Positions 38,203 to 48,927 of a stretch of 64,000 nt of DNA are shown in pieces. A model generated the notes under the pieces. It saw only the letters and a list, made by a program, of their open reading frames with translations, was not told the origin of the DNA and made no database searches. Within the stretch, counting starts at the first letter, position 1, and every line of letters starts with the position of its first letter. The translations under genes and the position numbers were made by a program. Origin of the DNA: an uncultured Pluralibacter sp. GTDB taxonomy: Bacteria; Pseudomonadota; Gammaproteobacteria; Enterobacterales; Enterobacteriaceae. Location: contig NZ_CAJYMB010000136.1 in assembly GCF_913775985.1 (NCBI RefSeq), forward strand, positions 1 to 64,000, given 5' to 3'.

Positions 38203-40104
38203 ATGAAATTACAGAATTCTTTTCGCGACTATTCGGCCGAGTCCGCGCTCTTCGTGCGCCGGGCGGTGGTCGCTTTTGTAGGGATTTTGCTCCTGACCGG
38301 CGTGCTTATTGCAAATCTCTATAATCTGCAGGTCGTGCGTTTTACCGACTATCAAACACGCTCTAACGAAAACCGCATCAAGCTGGTGCCGATCCCCCCG
38401 AGCCGCGGCATTATCTACGACCGCAACGGCACGCCGCTGGCGTCGAACCGTACCATTTGCCAGCTTGAGATCATGCCAGAGAAGGTCGACAACCTTCAGC
38501 AGACGCTGAACGATCTGCGCAGCGTCGTCGATCTGAACGACGACGATCTCGCCAATTTCAAGAAAGAGCGCGCCCGCTCGCACCGCTTTACCTCTATCCC
38601 GGTCAAGGTGAACCTGACCGAAGTTCAGGTGGCGCGCTTTTCCGTCAATCAGTACCGCTTCCCGGGCGTTGAAGTGAAAGGCTACAAGCGCCGCTATTAT
38701 CCGTTTGGCTCTGCCCTGACCCACGTCATCGGCTATGTGTCAAAAATCAACGACAAAGACGTTGAGCGCCTGGATAAAGAGGGCAAGCTGGCAAACTATG
38801 CCGCCACCCACGATATCGGCAAGCTGGGCATTGAACGCTACTACGAAGACGTGCTGCACGGGCAGACCGGCTACGAAGAGGTTGAAGTTAACAACCGCGG
38901 CCGTGTCATTCGCCAGCTGAAAGAGGTGCCGCCCCAGGCAGGGCACGATATCTACCTCACTCTCGACCTCAAGCTACAACAGTATATTGAAACGCTGCTG
39001 ACGGGCAGCCGCGCCGCCGTGGTGGTTACCGATCCGCGCACTGGCGGAATTCTGGCGCTGGTTTCAATGCCGAGCTACGATCCGAACCTGTTCGTGGACG
39101 GCATCTCCAGCAAGGACTACTCGGGGCTGCTCAACGATCCGAACACGCCGCTGGTGAACCGCGCGACTCAGGGTGTCTACCCACCGGCGTCTACCGTTAA
39201 GCCTTACGTTGCCGTTTCGGCCCTCACCGCCGGCGTGATCACCCGCAATACCAGCCTGTTCGATCCCGGCTGGTGGCAGCTGCCCGGCTCTGATAAACGC
39301 TACCGCGACTGGAAGAAATGGGGACACGGCCGCCTGAACGTCACCAAGGCACTAGAGGAATCCGCCGATACCTTCTTCTATCAGGTGGCCTACGATATGG
39401 GCATCGACCGCCTTTCCGAGTGGCTCGGCAAGTTTGGCTACGGCCACTATACCGGCATCGACCTTTCTGAAGAGCGCTCCGGCAATATGCCAACCCGCGA
39501 GTGGAAGCTTAAACGCTTTAAAAAGCCGTGGTATCAGGGCGACACCATCCCGGTGGGCATCGGCCAGGGCTACTGGACGGCGACGCCTATCCAGATGAAT
39601 AAAGCATTAATGATCCTGATTAACGATGGCGTCATTAAAGTCCCGCACCTGCTGTACAGCACCTTTGAGAACGGCAAACAGGTGCCCTGGCAGCAGCCGC
39701 ATGAGACGCCAATTGGCGATGTTCACTCGGGTTACTGGGAAATCGCTAAAGACGGTATGTACGGCGTTGCTAACCGCCCTAACGGGACGGCGCATAAGTA
39801 TTTTGCCGGCGCGCCCTATAAAGCCGCCGCCAAGTCTGGTACGGCTCAGGTATTTGGCCTGAAGGCGAATGAAACCTATAACGCCCACAGAATCGCCGAA
39901 CGCCTGCGCGACCACAAGCTGATGACTGCCTTTGCGCCGTACGATAATCCAAAAGTGGCCGTCGCGATCATCCTCGAGAACGGCGGTGCCGGTCCGGCGG
40001 TGGGTACCATCATGCGCCAGATCCTCGACCATATCATGCTCGGCGATAACAATACCGTTCTGCCTGCAGAGGCCCCGGCTAACGCAGCAGCGGAGGACCA
40101 ATAA
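38203..40104 (+). CDS. mrdA: penicillin-binding protein 2
   Basis: Peptidoglycan transpeptidase of the elongasome, required for rod shape. It has 633 residues. A membrane anchor covers about 22-45. The N-terminal pedestal contains [16 protein letters not shown]. The transpeptidase Ser330 lies in PPASTVKPY, the SxN-type motif is ESADTF near 387, and the KSGT motif lies near 545. It is followed two bases later by mrdB, its polymerase partner. Confidence 0.97.
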   Translation: MKLQNSFRDYSAESALFVRRAVVAFVGILLLTGVLIANLYNLQVVRFTDYQTRSNENRIKLVPIPPSRGIIYDRNGTPLASNRTICQLEIMPEKVDNLQQTLNDLRSVVDLNDDDLANFKKERARSHRFTSIPVKVNLTEVQVARFSVNQYRFPGVEVKGYKRRYYPFGSALTHVIGYVSKINDKDVERLDKEGKLANYAATHDIGKLGIERYYEDVLHGQTGYEEVEVNNRGRVIRQLKEVPPQAGHDIYLTLDLKLQQYIETLLTGSRAAVVVTDPRTGGILALVSMPSYDPNLFVDGISSKDYSGLLNDPNTPLVNRATQGVYPPASTVKPYVAVSALTAGVITRNTSLFDPGWWQLPGSDKRYRDWKKWGHGRLNVTKALEESADTFFYQVAYDMGIDRLSEWLGKFGYGHYTGIDLSEERSGNMPTREWKLKRFKKPWYQGDTIPVGIGQGYWTATPIQMNKALMILINDGVIKVPHLLYSTFENGKQVPWQQPHETPIGDVHSGYWEIAKDGMYGVANRPNGTAHKYFAGAPYKAAAKSGTAQVFGLKANETYNAHRIAERLRDHKLMTAFAPYDNPKVAVAIILENGGAGPAVGTIMRQILDHIMLGDNNTVLPAEAPANAAAEDQ

Positions 40105-40106
40105 TC

Positions 40107-41219
40107 ATGACCGATAATCCCAATAAAAAATCGCTGTGGGAAAAAATCCACATCGATCCGACCATGCTGCTGATCCTGCTGGCACTGCTGACCTACAGCG
40201 CGCTGGTTATCTGGAGCGCCAGCGGTCAGGATATGGGCATGATGGAGCGTAAAATCGGCCAGATTGCGATGGGCCTGGTTATCATGGTGGTCATGGCGCA
40301 GATCCCGCCCCGGGTATACGAAGGCTGGGCGCCCTGGCTTTATATCATCTGTATTATCCTGCTGGTGGCCGTGGATGCCTTCGGCGCGATATCGAAAGGG
40401 GCGCAGCGCTGGCTGGATCTCGGGGTTGTGCGCTTTCAGCCTTCGGAGATAGCCAAGATTGCGGTTCCGCTGATGGTGGCCCGCTTTATCAACCGCGACG
40501 TCTGTCCGCCGTCCCTGAAAAACACTGCGATAGCACTGGTGCTGATATTTCTGCCTACGCTGCTGGTTGCTGCCCAGCCCGACCTCGGCACCTCGATTTT
40601 GATTGCCCTTTCGGGCCTGTTCGTACTGTTCCTGGCCGGCCTGAGCTGGCGGCTTATCGGCGTGGCGGTGGTGCTGGTTGCCGCCTTTATCCCGATACTG
40701 TGGTTCTTCCTGATGCATGACTATCAGCGCCAGCGCGTAATGATGCTGCTCGATCCGGAAACCGATCCGCTGGGCGCCGGCTATCATATTATTCAGTCCA
40801 AGATTGCTATCGGCTCCGGCGGCCTGCGCGGCAAAGGCTGGCTGCACGGAACCCAGTCCCAGCTTGAGTTTCTCCCCGAGCGCCACACCGACTTTATTTT
40901 TGCGGTGCTGGCAGAAGAGCTTGGGCTTATCGGCATCCTGATCCTGCTCGCGCTGTATGTTTTGCTGATTATGCGCGGGCTGGTAATAGCCGCACAGGCG
41001 CAAACAACCTTTGGCCGGGTCATGGCCGGAGGGCTGATGCTGATTTTATTCGTTTATGTCTTCGTAAATATTGGTATGGTGAGTGGGATCCTGCCGGTGG
41101 TCGGCGTACCGCTGCCGCTGGTCAGCTACGGAGGCTCCGCCTTGATCGTACTGATGGCCGGGTTTGGTATCGTGATGTCGATACATACCCACAGGAAAAT
41201 GTTGTCAAAAAGCGTATAA
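40107..41219 (+). CDS. mrdB: rod-shape protein RodA, SEDS peptidoglycan polymerase
   Basis: SEDS-family glycosyltransferase that polymerises lipid II and pairs with PBP2. It has 370 residues with about ten membrane segments. The conserved loops [40 protein letters not shown] and [13 protein letters not shown] are present. It sits between mrdA and rlpA in one operon. Confidence 0.97.
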   Translation: MTDNPNKKSLWEKIHIDPTMLLILLALLTYSALVIWSASGQDMGMMERKIGQIAMGLVIMVVMAQIPPRVYEGWAPWLYIICIILLVAVDAFGAISKGAQRWLDLGVVRFQPSEIAKIAVPLMVARFINRDVCPPSLKNTAIALVLIFLPTLLVAAQPDLGTSILIALSGLFVLFLAGLSWRLIGVAVVLVAAFIPILWFFLMHDYQRQRVMMLLDPETDPLGAGYHIIQSKIAIGSGGLRGKGWLHGTQSQLEFLPERHTDFIFAVLAEELGLIGILILLALYVLLIMRGLVIAAQAQTTFGRVMAGGLMLILFVYVFVNIGMVSGILPVVGVPLPLVSYGGSALIVLMAGFGIVMSIHTHRKMLSKSV

Positions 41220-41229
41220 GAGGTGCGCA

Positions 41230-42357
41230 ATGCGTAAGCTATGGATTGGGGTCTGCGTTGCCGCAGGGTTACTGACAGCCTGTTCAAATGATGAGGGGCA
41301 GCCGCAGCAAACCGTCAGCGCACCTAAACCTGTCGTGTGCAGCGGGCCGGTTGTCGAAATTACCGGCGCAGATCCGCAATATGAAAGCCTGAATCCGTCC
41401 GCGAATCAGGATTATCAGCGCGACGGCAAAAACTATAAGATTGTGCAGGATCCGGCGAACTTTTCTCAGGCCGGGCTTGCGGCTATCTATGATGCCGAAC
41501 CCGGCAGTAACCTGACATCCTCCGGGGAAGCCTTCGATCCGATGCAGCTCACGGCGGCGCACCCGACGCTGCCTATCCCGAGCTATGCGCGCATCACTAA
41601 CCTTGCCAATGGCCGGATGCTGGTAGTGCGCATCAACGATCGCGGTCCTTACGGCAATGACCGGGTAATCTCCCTGTCGCGCGCCGCCGCCGATCGCCTG
41701 AATACCTCCAACAACACCAAAGTCCGCATCGATCCGATTATCGTCGCGCCGGACGGCGGGCTTTCCGGGCCGGGTATGGCCTGCGTCAAAGTCGCGAAGC
41801 AAACCTACGCCCTTCCCGCCCGTCCGGATCTGGGCGGCGGTATGGGCAGCGCATCTTCTGCGCCGGAACCTGTTATCGATCAGGCAAATGTGCGCCCCGT
41901 CAGCAACGACACGCTACAGTCCCAGGGAAACCCCGGTGCGCCTAACGCAAGCGGCGGCTTCCTCGGCGCGCCTGTACCGCTGCAGTCCGGCGTGCTCGAA
42001 AGCAGCGAGCCGGTCGCTCAGCCAACGCAGGCCGCTCCGGTAACCGCGCCGGGCTCGGTACAGGGCAGCCCCGCACCGGCAGCCGCCGCAGCAACGACCG
42101 CACCAGCAACGCCTGCGCCGACAGCCGCTTCCGGCAGCTACGTCGTGCAGGTGGGCGCGGTCAGCGACGAAAGCCGCGGCCAGCAGTTTCAGAAAAAGCT
42201 CAGCCAGCAGTTTTCCGTGCCCGGCCGCGTTACGCAGAATGGTGCCGTATGGCGCATTCAACTGGGACCGTTTAACAGCAAAGGGGAAGCCAGCAGCCTG
42301 CAGCAGCGTCTGCAGAGCGAAGCGCAGCTCCAGTCATTTATTACTCACGCCAACTAG
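41230..42357 (+). CDS. rlpA: endolytic peptidoglycan transglycosylase-family lipoprotein RlpA
   Basis: Outer-membrane lipoprotein with a double-psi beta-barrel and a SPOR domain. In Pseudomonas it cleaves denuded glycan strands; in E. coli it is septal but of unclear activity. It has 375 residues. The lipobox LTAC gives Cys18. The DPBB domain covers about 85-175 and includes VRINDRGPYGNDRVI. A long Ala/Pro/Thr-rich low-complexity linker covers about 195-300. The SPOR domain takes the last 75 residues. Confidence 0.94.
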   Translation: MRKLWIGVCVAAGLLTACSNDEGQPQQTVSAPKPVVCSGPVVEITGADPQYESLNPSANQDYQRDGKNYKIVQDPANFSQAGLAAIYDAEPGSNLTSSGEAFDPMQLTAAHPTLPIPSYARITNLANGRMLVVRINDRGPYGNDRVISLSRAAADRLNTSNNTKVRIDPIIVAPDGGLSGPGMACVKVAKQTYALPARPDLGGGMGSASSAPEPVIDQANVRPVSNDTLQSQGNPGAPNASGGFLGAPVPLQSGVLESSEPVAQPTQAAPVTAPGSVQGSPAPAAAAATTAPATPAPTAASGSYVVQVGAVSDESRGQQFQKKLSQQFSVPGRVTQNGAVWRIQLGPFNSKGEASSLQQRLQSEAQLQSFITHAN

Positions 42358-42498
42358 CTTATGAAGAATGCACACCGGGTAACCAGACATGTAAAAATCG
42401 TTAACAAAGTCGTGTCGGTTCCCGGGTGCTGCAACTTCGACCATTTGCTATAGTAGGGCACTTATTTTAATCCCATCACGGATGTTGTTGTTTTGACC

Positions 42499-43698
42499 AT
42501 GAAGATCTCTTTCTCTGTACGCTTGCTAATCGCGACGCTCTCCGTTACGGCACTCTCTACCGCCGTCCGCGCCGACGATCTCAATATAAAAACGATGATC
42601 CCCGGCGTCCCGCAGATCGATGCCGAATCCTACATTCTCATTGATTACAACTCAGGCAAAGTGCTGGCAGAACAGAATGCCGACTCCCGCCGCGATCCGG
42701 CCAGCCTGACCAAAATGATGACCAGCTACGTTATCGGTCAGGCCATGAAAGCCGGCAAGTTCAAAGAGTCGGACATGGTCACCGTCGGCAACGACGCCTG
42801 GGCTACCGGCAATCCGGTGTTTAAGGGCTCGTCCCTGATGTTCCTCAAGCCAGGGATGCAGGTGCCGGTGTCGCAGCTGATCCGCGGTATCAACCTGCAG
42901 TCCGGCAATGACGCCTGCGTGGCTATGGCCGACTACGTCGCCGGCAGCCAGGACGCCTTCGTTGGCCTGATGAACAACTACGTCAACGCACTGGGGCTGA
43001 AAAACACCCACTTCCAGACCGTACACGGTCTGGATGCGGACGGTCAGTACAGCTCCGCCCGGGATATGGCCCTGATTGGCCAGGCGCTGATCCGCGACGT
43101 GCCGAACGAATACACCATCTATAAAGAAAAAGAGTTCACCTTTAACGGCATCCGCCAGATGAACCGCAACGGCCTGCTGTGGGACAACAGCCTGCACGTT
43201 GACGGTATTAAAACCGGCCACACCAACAAAGCGGGCTACAACCTGGTTGCCTCGGCGACAGAAGGCCAGATGCGTCTGGTCTCTGCCGTGATGGGCGGCC
43301 GCACCTTCAAGGGACGCGAAACAGAGAGCAAAAAGCTGCTGACCTGGGGCTTCCGCTTCTTTGAAACCGTTAATCCGCTGAAAGTGGGCAAAGAATTTGC
43401 TTCTGAACCGGCCTGGTTTGGCGATACCGACCGCGCTTCGCTGGGCGTTGATAAAGATGTTTACCTCACCATCCCGCGCGGTCGCATGAAGGATTTAAAA
43501 GCCAGCTACGTGCTGAACTCTCCGGAGCTGCACGCGCCGCTGCAAAAAAATCAGGTGGTTGGCACCATTAATTTCCAGCTTGATGGCAAGACCATTGAAC
43601 AGCGCCCGCTGGTGGTGCTGCAGGAGATTCCGGAAGGCAATTTCTTCGGCAAAATTGTTGATTACATTAAATTAATGTTTCACCACTGGTTTGGTTAA
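42499..43698 (+). CDS. dacA: D-alanyl-D-alanine carboxypeptidase DacA (PBP5)
   Basis: Periplasmic carboxypeptidase trimming pentapeptides and controlling cell shape. It has 399 residues. The signal peptide ends at VRA (residue 25). Active-site Ser69 and Lys72 lie in ASLTK, the SGN motif in LQSGNDACV and the KTG motif in [10 protein letters not shown]-terminal amphipathic anchor ([17 protein letters not shown]) ends the chain. I chose the ATG at 42499; a TTG two codons earlier is in frame. The signal peptide differs from that of E. coli, while the mature enzyme is almost identical. Confidence 0.96.
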   Translation: MKISFSVRLLIATLSVTALSTAVRADDLNIKTMIPGVPQIDAESYILIDYNSGKVLAEQNADSRRDPASLTKMMTSYVIGQAMKAGKFKESDMVTVGNDAWATGNPVFKGSSLMFLKPGMQVPVSQLIRGINLQSGNDACVAMADYVAGSQDAFVGLMNNYVNALGLKNTHFQTVHGLDADGQYSSARDMALIGQALIRDVPNEYTIYKEKEFTFNGIRQMNRNGLLWDNSLHVDGIKTGHTNKAGYNLVASATEGQMRLVSAVMGGRTFKGRETESKKLLTWGFRFFETVNPLKVGKEFASEPAWFGDTDRASLGVDKDVYLTIPRGRMKDLKASYVLNSPELHAPLQKNQVVGTINFQLDGKTIEQRPLVVLQEIPEGNFFGKIVDYIKLMFHHWFG

Positions 43699-43754
43699 AA
43701 GATGAACACTTGAAAGTGTGATCTTCATCCCCATATACTAAGCATGACTATTTC

Positions 43755-43779
43755 TGCTCCCGCGCTCATCGCGGGAGCA
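43755..43779 (+). terminator. hairpin between dacA and ybeD
   Basis: TGCTCCCGCG CTCAT CGCGGGAGCA is followed by GTACTTTTAA. The T-tract is weak, so termination is uncertain. Confidence 0.5.
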
Positions 43780-43804
43780 GTACTTTTAAATACCCGGAGC
43801 TGAC

Positions 43805-44068
43805 ATGAAAACCAAACTTAACGAACTGCTTGAATTCCCTACCTCTTTTACCTACAAGGTGATGGGTCTGGCGAAACCTGAGCTGGTTGATCAGGTGGTG
43901 GAAGTGGTACAGCGCCACGCCCCTGGTGATTACTCGCCTCAGGTAAAACCGAGCAGTAAAGGGAACTATCATTCGGTTTCTATCACCATCAACGCCACGC
44001 ACGTTGAGCAGGTGGAAACTCTGTACGAAGAGCTCGGCAATATCGAAATTGTACGCATGGTTCTCTAA
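43805..44068 (+). CDS. ybeD: YbeD, DUF493 family
   Basis: An 87-residue cytosolic protein, nearly identical to E. coli YbeD. It has a ferredoxin-like (ACT-like) fold and belongs to a family conserved beside lipoate genes. No activity is established. It lies between dacA and lipB on the same strand; a role in lipoate or cell-wall regulation is suggested only by position. Confidence 0.93.
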   Translation: MKTKLNELLEFPTSFTYKVMGLAKPELVDQVVEVVQRHAPGDYSPQVKPSSKGNYHSVSITINATHVEQVETLYEELGNIEIVRMVL

Positions 44069-44077
44069 TTCCCTGCC

Positions 44078-44097
44078 TGCCCGGCACCCGCCGGGCA
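44078..44097 (+). terminator. hairpin between ybeD and lipB
   Basis: TGCCCGGC ACCC GCCGGGCA is a perfect stem but has no T-tract. It may stabilise the ybeD mRNA end. Confidence 0.4.
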
Positions 44098-44160
44098 ATA
44101 CCGCTGCCCCGTGTGATATACTCCTTCCCCATCATTTCTTCCGCCAGCGGAGATGTTGTT

Positions 44161-44802
44161 TTGGATGTTAATACGATTATCGTGCGCCAGCTCGGCGTTC
44201 AGCCCTACGAACCCGTGTCGCAGGCAATGCATGATTTTACCGATCGCCGCGATGACGATACGCCGGATGAGATCTGGCTGGTTGAGCACTCCCCCGTATT
44301 TACGCAGGGTCAGGCCGGAAAAGCTGAACATGTGCTGGCCCCGGGCAATATTCCGGTAATTCAGAGTGACAGAGGCGGCCAGGTGACCTACCATGGCCCC
44401 GGCCAGCAGGTAATGTACGTACTTCTGAACCTGAAGCGGCGCAAGCTTGGCGTCAGGGAGCTGGTGACGCTGCTGGAGCAAACCGTGGTCAACACCCTCG
44501 CTGACTACGATATTGATGCGCATCCGCGCGCAGACGCGCCCGGCGTATACGTCGGTGAAAAGAAGATTTGCTCGCTGGGATTGCGCATTCGCAAGGGCTG
44601 CTCATTTCACGGTCTGGCGCTGAACGTCAATATGGACCTGGCACCTTTTTTACGCATCAACCCCTGCGGCTACGCCGGGATGGAAATGACGCATATTCAC
44701 GCAATGCGTAGCGGAGTGAATACTCAAGAAGTAGCCCCGCGTTTAGTATCGTCTTTTTTAGCATTGCTAAACAATCCTGCTCATATATATATCAATACTT
44801 AA
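44161..44802 (+). CDS. lipB: octanoyl-ACP:protein octanoyltransferase
   Basis: Transfers octanoate from acyl carrier protein to lipoyl domains, the first step of lipoate synthesis; LipA (46232) then inserts sulfur. It has 213 residues from the TTG at 44161, the same start codon and length as E. coli LipB, with GCGGAG eight bases upstream. The catalytic pair is Lys135 (GEKKICSLG) and Cys169 (NPCGYAG), with [12 protein letters not shown] at 71-82. A longer in-frame upstream ATG would overlap the ribosome-binding sequence. Confidence 0.96.
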   Translation: MDVNTIIVRQLGVQPYEPVSQAMHDFTDRRDDDTPDEIWLVEHSPVFTQGQAGKAEHVLAPGNIPVIQSDRGGQVTYHGPGQQVMYVLLNLKRRKLGVRELVTLLEQTVVNTLADYDIDAHPRADAPGVYVGEKKICSLGLRIRKGCSFHGLALNVNMDLAPFLRINPCGYAGMEMTHIHAMRSGVNTQEVAPRLVSSFLALLNNPAHIYINT

Positions 44803-44815
44803 TATATTCTGCTAA

Positions 44816-44836
44816 AACCCGACTCTCGTCGGGTTC
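44816..44836 (+). terminator. probable terminator of lipB
   Basis: AACCCGAC TCTC GTCGGGTT is followed by CCCTCACTTTTT. Downstream, 44837-45036 is A/T-rich and shows no gene. Confidence 0.55.
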
Positions 44837-45036
44837 CCTCACTTTTTATCTGGTTGTCCTTTACATTAACTCTCTCTTTCTATATTTTCTTTTTCAGACC
44901 GAAAGAATATCAACTTTTAAATACTACTTATTAGGTATTTACTAAACAACTCAGCGAATCTTTTAATGCGCCCGGCAATGATAATAAACGCATGGACTTT
45001 TTCCCGCGAAAATATCTCTGAAGTAAACAATTAACC

Positions 45037-45057
45037 TTCATTCATATTATGAATGAA
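45037..45057. promoter_or_regulatory. perfect 21-bp palindrome upstream of ybeF
   Basis: TTCATTCATA-T-TATGAATGAA is a perfect inverted repeat. It ends four bases before the GGAG ribosome-binding site of ybeF, a position suited to autorepression or to an RNA hairpin that masks translation. It also contains T-N11-A spacings typical of LysR sites. Confidence 0.5.
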
Positions 45058-45071
45058 TACGGAGTCCTGCT

Positions 45072-46058
45072 GTGGAATATGACTACCAGCCCCCAAACCA
45101 AATAAGTAACCATAACGGAAAAGGTTCGCCGCAAATTTTTCACACATTGCGTAATATCGACCTTAATTTACTGACTATTTTTGAAGCAGTTTACATCCAC
45201 AAAGGGATTGTCAATGCGGCAAGGATACTCAACCTTACTCCTTCGGCAATTAGTCAGTCGATTAAAAAACTGCGCGCCATATTCCCCGATCCGCTGTTTA
45301 TTCGTCGCGGCCACGGCGTCGTCCCCACCAGCTACGCAACGCATTTACACGAATACATCAGCCAGGGTCTGGAATCTATTCTTGGCGCACTCGATCTAAC
45401 CGGCATCTACGACAAGCACAGAACAATAACCATTGGAACATCTCCCTCAATTGGCGTAGTCGTAATGCCAATTATCTATCAGGTTATTAAAGAAAAGCTT
45501 CCCCACGTGATTATAAAAAATATTCCAGTGACGGATGTTGATAGCCAGTTAGGACAATTTCAAACCGACTTAATCATTGATAGCCACATCTACACCCCGC
45601 GGGCCCTTAATAACAATATCTTGTATCGCGACAGGCTGGTGCTGGTTGCCCGCAAAGATCATCCCGCACGCAAAATTGCGTGGGGGCCGGAAACGCTCAA
45701 CGAGTACGACTATACCGTGCTGATGGTCGAAGGCGTGGCCCATACTGAATATCACCGCCGGATGCAGGCTATCCTTTCCGAACAGCAAATTAGCGTCAGC
45801 AGCTATAACGTCGTCACCATTGCCGCGCTTATCAGCAACAGCGACCTGCTGGGCGTGATGCCGGAAAGCTGCTATACCCTGTTTGCCCGCTGCTGGCCCA
45901 TTGAGAAAATCAGCGTTCCGCATATTGAAGAAGAGCCTATCGATATTGCGCTGTACTTCAACAGCCACAGTCTGCTGGATCCGACGCTGGAAAAAGCCAT
46001 TGAGAGCATCTCTCAGGCGTTCCGCGCTGCAGGAGGCGGACATACTTCGCTGGCATAA
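45072..46058 (+). CDS. ybeF: LysR-family transcriptional regulator YbeF
   Basis: A LysR-type regulator of 328 residues, similar to E. coli YbeF; its target and effector are unknown. The winged-helix domain (about 27-88) contains RNIDLNLLTIFEAVY and NLTPSAISQSIKKLR. The effector-binding domain covers about 110-310. The start is GTG with GGAG seven bases upstream. It lies between lipB and lipA, and the upstream region is A/T-rich. A lipoate-related role is only positional inference. Confidence 0.9.
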   Translation: MEYDYQPPNQISNHNGKGSPQIFHTLRNIDLNLLTIFEAVYIHKGIVNAARILNLTPSAISQSIKKLRAIFPDPLFIRRGHGVVPTSYATHLHEYISQGLESILGALDLTGIYDKHRTITIGTSPSIGVVVMPIIYQVIKEKLPHVIIKNIPVTDVDSQLGQFQTDLIIDSHIYTPRALNNNILYRDRLVLVARKDHPARKIAWGPETLNEYDYTVLMVEGVAHTEYHRRMQAILSEQQISVSSYNVVTIAALISNSDLLGVMPESCYTLFARCWPIEKISVPHIEEEPIDIALYFNSHSLLDPTLEKAIESISQAFRAAGGGHTSLA

Positions 46059-46231
46059 ATTCACAGCGCACAGAACGCAACATCTTCTTTACAAATTGCG
46101 GGGCAGCAGGCTGCTTTCGGCGTCCGATTGATGGTATACTCGCCGAATCTAAATTCAAAAATAGTTGATAAAAGCAACGTTACTTGAATTTGCACTATAC
46201 CTTTGTTACTCGCAACTGGAACACGCAAGCT

Positions 46232-47197
46232 ATGAGTAAACCCATTGTAATGGAACGCGGTGTTAAGTACCGCGATGCCGACAAAATGGCCCTTATCCCG
46301 GTAAAAAATGTCGCCACCGAGCGCGAGGCGCTGCTGCGCAAGCCCGAGTGGATGAAGATCAAACTGCCGGCGGACTCGTCCCGTATCCAGGGCATTAAGG
46401 CCGCCATGCGCAAAAACGGGCTGCACTCCGTTTGCGAAGAGGCTTCCTGCCCTAACCTTGCCGAGTGCTTCAACCACGGCACCGCCACCTTTATGATCCT
46501 CGGCGCGATCTGCACCCGCCGCTGCCCGTTTTGCGACGTTGCCCACGGCCGCCCCGTGACGCCCGACGCCAACGAGCCGCAGAAGCTGGCCCAGACCATC
46601 GCCGATATGGTGCTACGCTATGTGGTCATCACCTCCGTTGACCGCGACGATCTGCGCGACGGTGGCGCCCAGCACTTTGCCGACTGCATCAGCGCTATTC
46701 GTGAGAAGAGCCCGGGGATTAAAATTGAAACCCTGGTACCGGACTTCCGCGGCCGCATGGACCGCGCGCTGGACATTCTAAAAGAGACGCCGCCGGACGT
46801 GTTCAACCACAACCTTGAAAACGTACCGCGCATCTACCGCCAGGTTCGGCCGGGCGCTGACTACAACTGGTCGCTCAAGCTGCTGGAACGTTTTAAAGAG
46901 GCGCATCCGGAGCTGCCCACCAAGTCGGGCCTGATGGTGGGACTGGGCGAGACCAACGCTGAAATAGTCGAAGTAATGCGCGATCTGCGCCGCCACGGCG
47001 TCACTATGCTGACCCTCGGTCAGTATCTGCAGCCGAGCCGCCATCACCTCCCGGTGCAGCGCTACGTGAGCCCGGACGAATTTGAAGAGATGAAAGGCGA
47101 AGCGCTGGCGATGGGATTCACCCACGCGGCCTGCGGTCCTTTCGTGCGTTCGTCCTACCACGCCGATTTGCAGGCAAAGGGGATGGAAGTTAAATAG
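46232..47197 (+). CDS. lipA: lipoyl synthase
   Basis: Radical SAM enzyme inserting two sulfur atoms into octanoyl-lipoyl domains, consuming its auxiliary Fe-S cluster. It has 321 residues. Auxiliary cluster ligands are Cys68, Cys73 and Cys79. The radical SAM ligands are Cys94, Cys98 and Cys101 (CTRRCPFC). The conserved Ser ligand lies in VRSSYHA near the C-terminus. I chose the ATG at 46232 ([10 protein letters not shown]), the family start. Its product acts downstream of LipB. Confidence 0.97.
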   Translation: MSKPIVMERGVKYRDADKMALIPVKNVATEREALLRKPEWMKIKLPADSSRIQGIKAAMRKNGLHSVCEEASCPNLAECFNHGTATFMILGAICTRRCPFCDVAHGRPVTPDANEPQKLAQTIADMVLRYVVITSVDRDDLRDGGAQHFADCISAIREKSPGIKIETLVPDFRGRMDRALDILKETPPDVFNHNLENVPRIYRQVRPGADYNWSLKLLERFKEAHPELPTKSGLMVGLGETNAEIVEVMRDLRRHGVTMLTLGQYLQPSRHHLPVQRYVSPDEFEEMKGEALAMGFTHAACGPFVRSSYHADLQAKGMEVK

Positions 47198-47217
47198 TCC
47201 TCTCGCTTCACCTGCAC

Positions 47218-47246
47218 AAAGCCGCAGCATTCGCTGCGGTTTTTTA
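47218..47246 (+). terminator. Rho-independent terminator of lipA
   Basis: AAGCCGCAGC/GCTGCGGTTTTTT forms a compact stem and T-tract. Confidence 0.85.
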
Positions 47247-47280
47247 TTGCCTCCCGCACCGTAATAATGCATGAACACCT

Positions 47281-47320
47281 TTGGTGAAACTTTTGACTCA
47301 CCATAAAAGTCTTTATTATC
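47281..47320 (+). promoter_or_regulatory. possible promoter and dyad upstream of the NCS2 permease gene
   Basis: TGGTGA-N10-TCACCA (47282-47303) is a perfect 6-bp inverted repeat overlapping a TTGACT -35. A TATTAT/ATTATC -10 lies 15-16 bases further on. The permease starts about 85 bases downstream. The responding regulator is unknown. Confidence 0.35.
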
Positions 47321-47404
47321 TAGCCAGTTATCGTTTTTATCTCAACTTTTCAAGATGGAACGTTTCATGCATCTCCTGTTAACCCCGATTATCAGGAGCG
47401 CCCT

Positions 47405-48787
47405 ATGTCAGCCCACCAACCTTCAGAACTGATTTATGGACTGGAAGATAAGCCCGCCCCACTTCCCGCCTTTCTTACCGCGCTTCAGCACGTCATGGCG
47501 AGTCTGGTGGGGATTATCACGCCACCGCTGATTGTCAGCGCCGCGCTCGGTCTGAACGCATACCTGCCCTGGCTTATCAGCATGTCGCTCATGGTTTCCG
47601 GCGCCGGGACGTTTATTCAGGCGCGCAGGCCGTTTGGCATTGGCGCGGGGATGATTTGCCTGCAGGACACCAGCTTCGCCTTTCTGGGGGCGATCCTCAG
47701 CGCCGGGTTTGCGGTAAAAAGTCGGGGCGGCAGCCCGGAGCAGATCATGGCGATGATATTTGGCATCACGCTCGTTGCCGCCTTTATTCCCGTCGTCGTC
47801 AGCCGCTTTACCGGGCAGCTGCGAAAAATTATTACACCGCTGGTTAGCGGTACCGTGCTGTGCCTGATTGGTATCAGCCTGATTAAAGTCAGCATCATCG
47901 ACTGGGGTGGCGGCCACGGGGCGAAAAGCTTTGGCGCGCCGCACAATCTGCTTATCGGCCTGCTGACCCTGATGACCATCGTCATCTTTAGCCGCGCCAG
48001 GAACAGCTGGCTGCGCCTCGGCGCCGTGATCCTCGGTATTTCCCTCGGCACCCTGCTCGCGGCCCTCGGCGGCGGGCTACACTGGCAGCCCTTTACCCAC
48101 AGCTGGATAGCCCTGCCCCAGCCGTTGCGCTTTGGCTTTGATTTTGACTACGCGCTCTTTCTGCCGATAGCCCTTATTTCACTGATCTGCATTCTTGAAA
48201 CAGCGGGCGATCTGACCGCTAATTGCCTGATTTCCCGTCAGCCTGTGGAAGGCGAGCAGTATACGGCCAGGCTCAAGGGCGGCATTATGGCGGACGGCGT
48301 GAGCTGCATCCTGGCAGCGCTGTTCTCCGCGCTGCCCAGCACCACATTTGCTCAAAACAACGGCGTTATTCAGATGACCGGCTTGGCGAGCCGCCGGGTC
48401 GGCATCTGGATCGGCGGACTGCTGGTTGTGCTGGGTCTTTTTCCGACATTTGGCGCGGTGATCCAACAGATCCCTGCCCCGGTTCTGGGAGGCGCAACGC
48501 TGGTAATGTTCGGCAGCGTGCTGGCGGCGGGCATCCGAATTATGACCCAGGCGCCGCTGACGCGCCGCGATATGCTGATTATTGCCGTGTCATTCGGCAT
48601 CGGTTTGGGCATTGACGCCGAACCGGACTTCCTTAGCCAGCTGCCGCCGATGGTGAAAAATCTGTTTGGTTCTGCGGTAGCGAGCGGTGGGATAGCAGCA
48701 ATGCTGCTTAATCTACTATTGCCAAAGGAGAGCGCTGAGAGCACCGTTTGCCAGCCCGCTGCGGCAACAGAACGTCGGTCAGGCTGA
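47405..48787 (+). CDS. NCS2-family xanthine/purine-type permease
   Basis: Nucleobase:proton symporter of the inner membrane. It has 460 residues and about 12-14 hydrophobic segments. The family signature QNNGVIQMTG and the LEDKPAPLP, CLQDTSFAFLG and ILETAGDLTAN segments resemble XanP/XanQ, favouring xanthine or urate over uracil. E. coli has no gene between lipA and tatE, so this is an insertion relative to that species. It appears monocistronic. Confidence 0.85.
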   Translation: MSAHQPSELIYGLEDKPAPLPAFLTALQHVMASLVGIITPPLIVSAALGLNAYLPWLISMSLMVSGAGTFIQARRPFGIGAGMICLQDTSFAFLGAILSAGFAVKSRGGSPEQIMAMIFGITLVAAFIPVVVSRFTGQLRKIITPLVSGTVLCLIGISLIKVSIIDWGGGHGAKSFGAPHNLLIGLLTLMTIVIFSRARNSWLRLGAVILGISLGTLLAALGGGLHWQPFTHSWIALPQPLRFGFDFDYALFLPIALISLICILETAGDLTANCLISRQPVEGEQYTARLKGGIMADGVSCILAALFSALPSTTFAQNNGVIQMTGLASRRVGIWIGGLLVVLGLFPTFGAVIQQIPAPVLGGATLVMFGSVLAAGIRIMTQAPLTRRDMLIIAVSFGIGLGIDAEPDFLSQLPPMVKNLFGSAVASGGIAAMLLNLLLPKESAESTVCQPAAATERRSG

Positions 48788-48927
48788 AACAATTGGTTGC
48801 ACTTATGGAACAGAAATGACAAGAGGCCGCAGCGTACTCCCGCTGCAGCCTCTCAGGCAGGGCAGGTATATCCCCGGCATGCATCGCCAGTAAGCGACGC
48901 CGCTAAAAATTGTCGCAGAGCGCGGGA

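Noticed and set aside
48830-48856. Hairpin GAGGC..GCAGC/GCTGC..GCCTC as a terminator between the permease gene and tatE
   Set aside because: The stem is interrupted and no T-tract follows on either strand; support is too weak to list as a feature.
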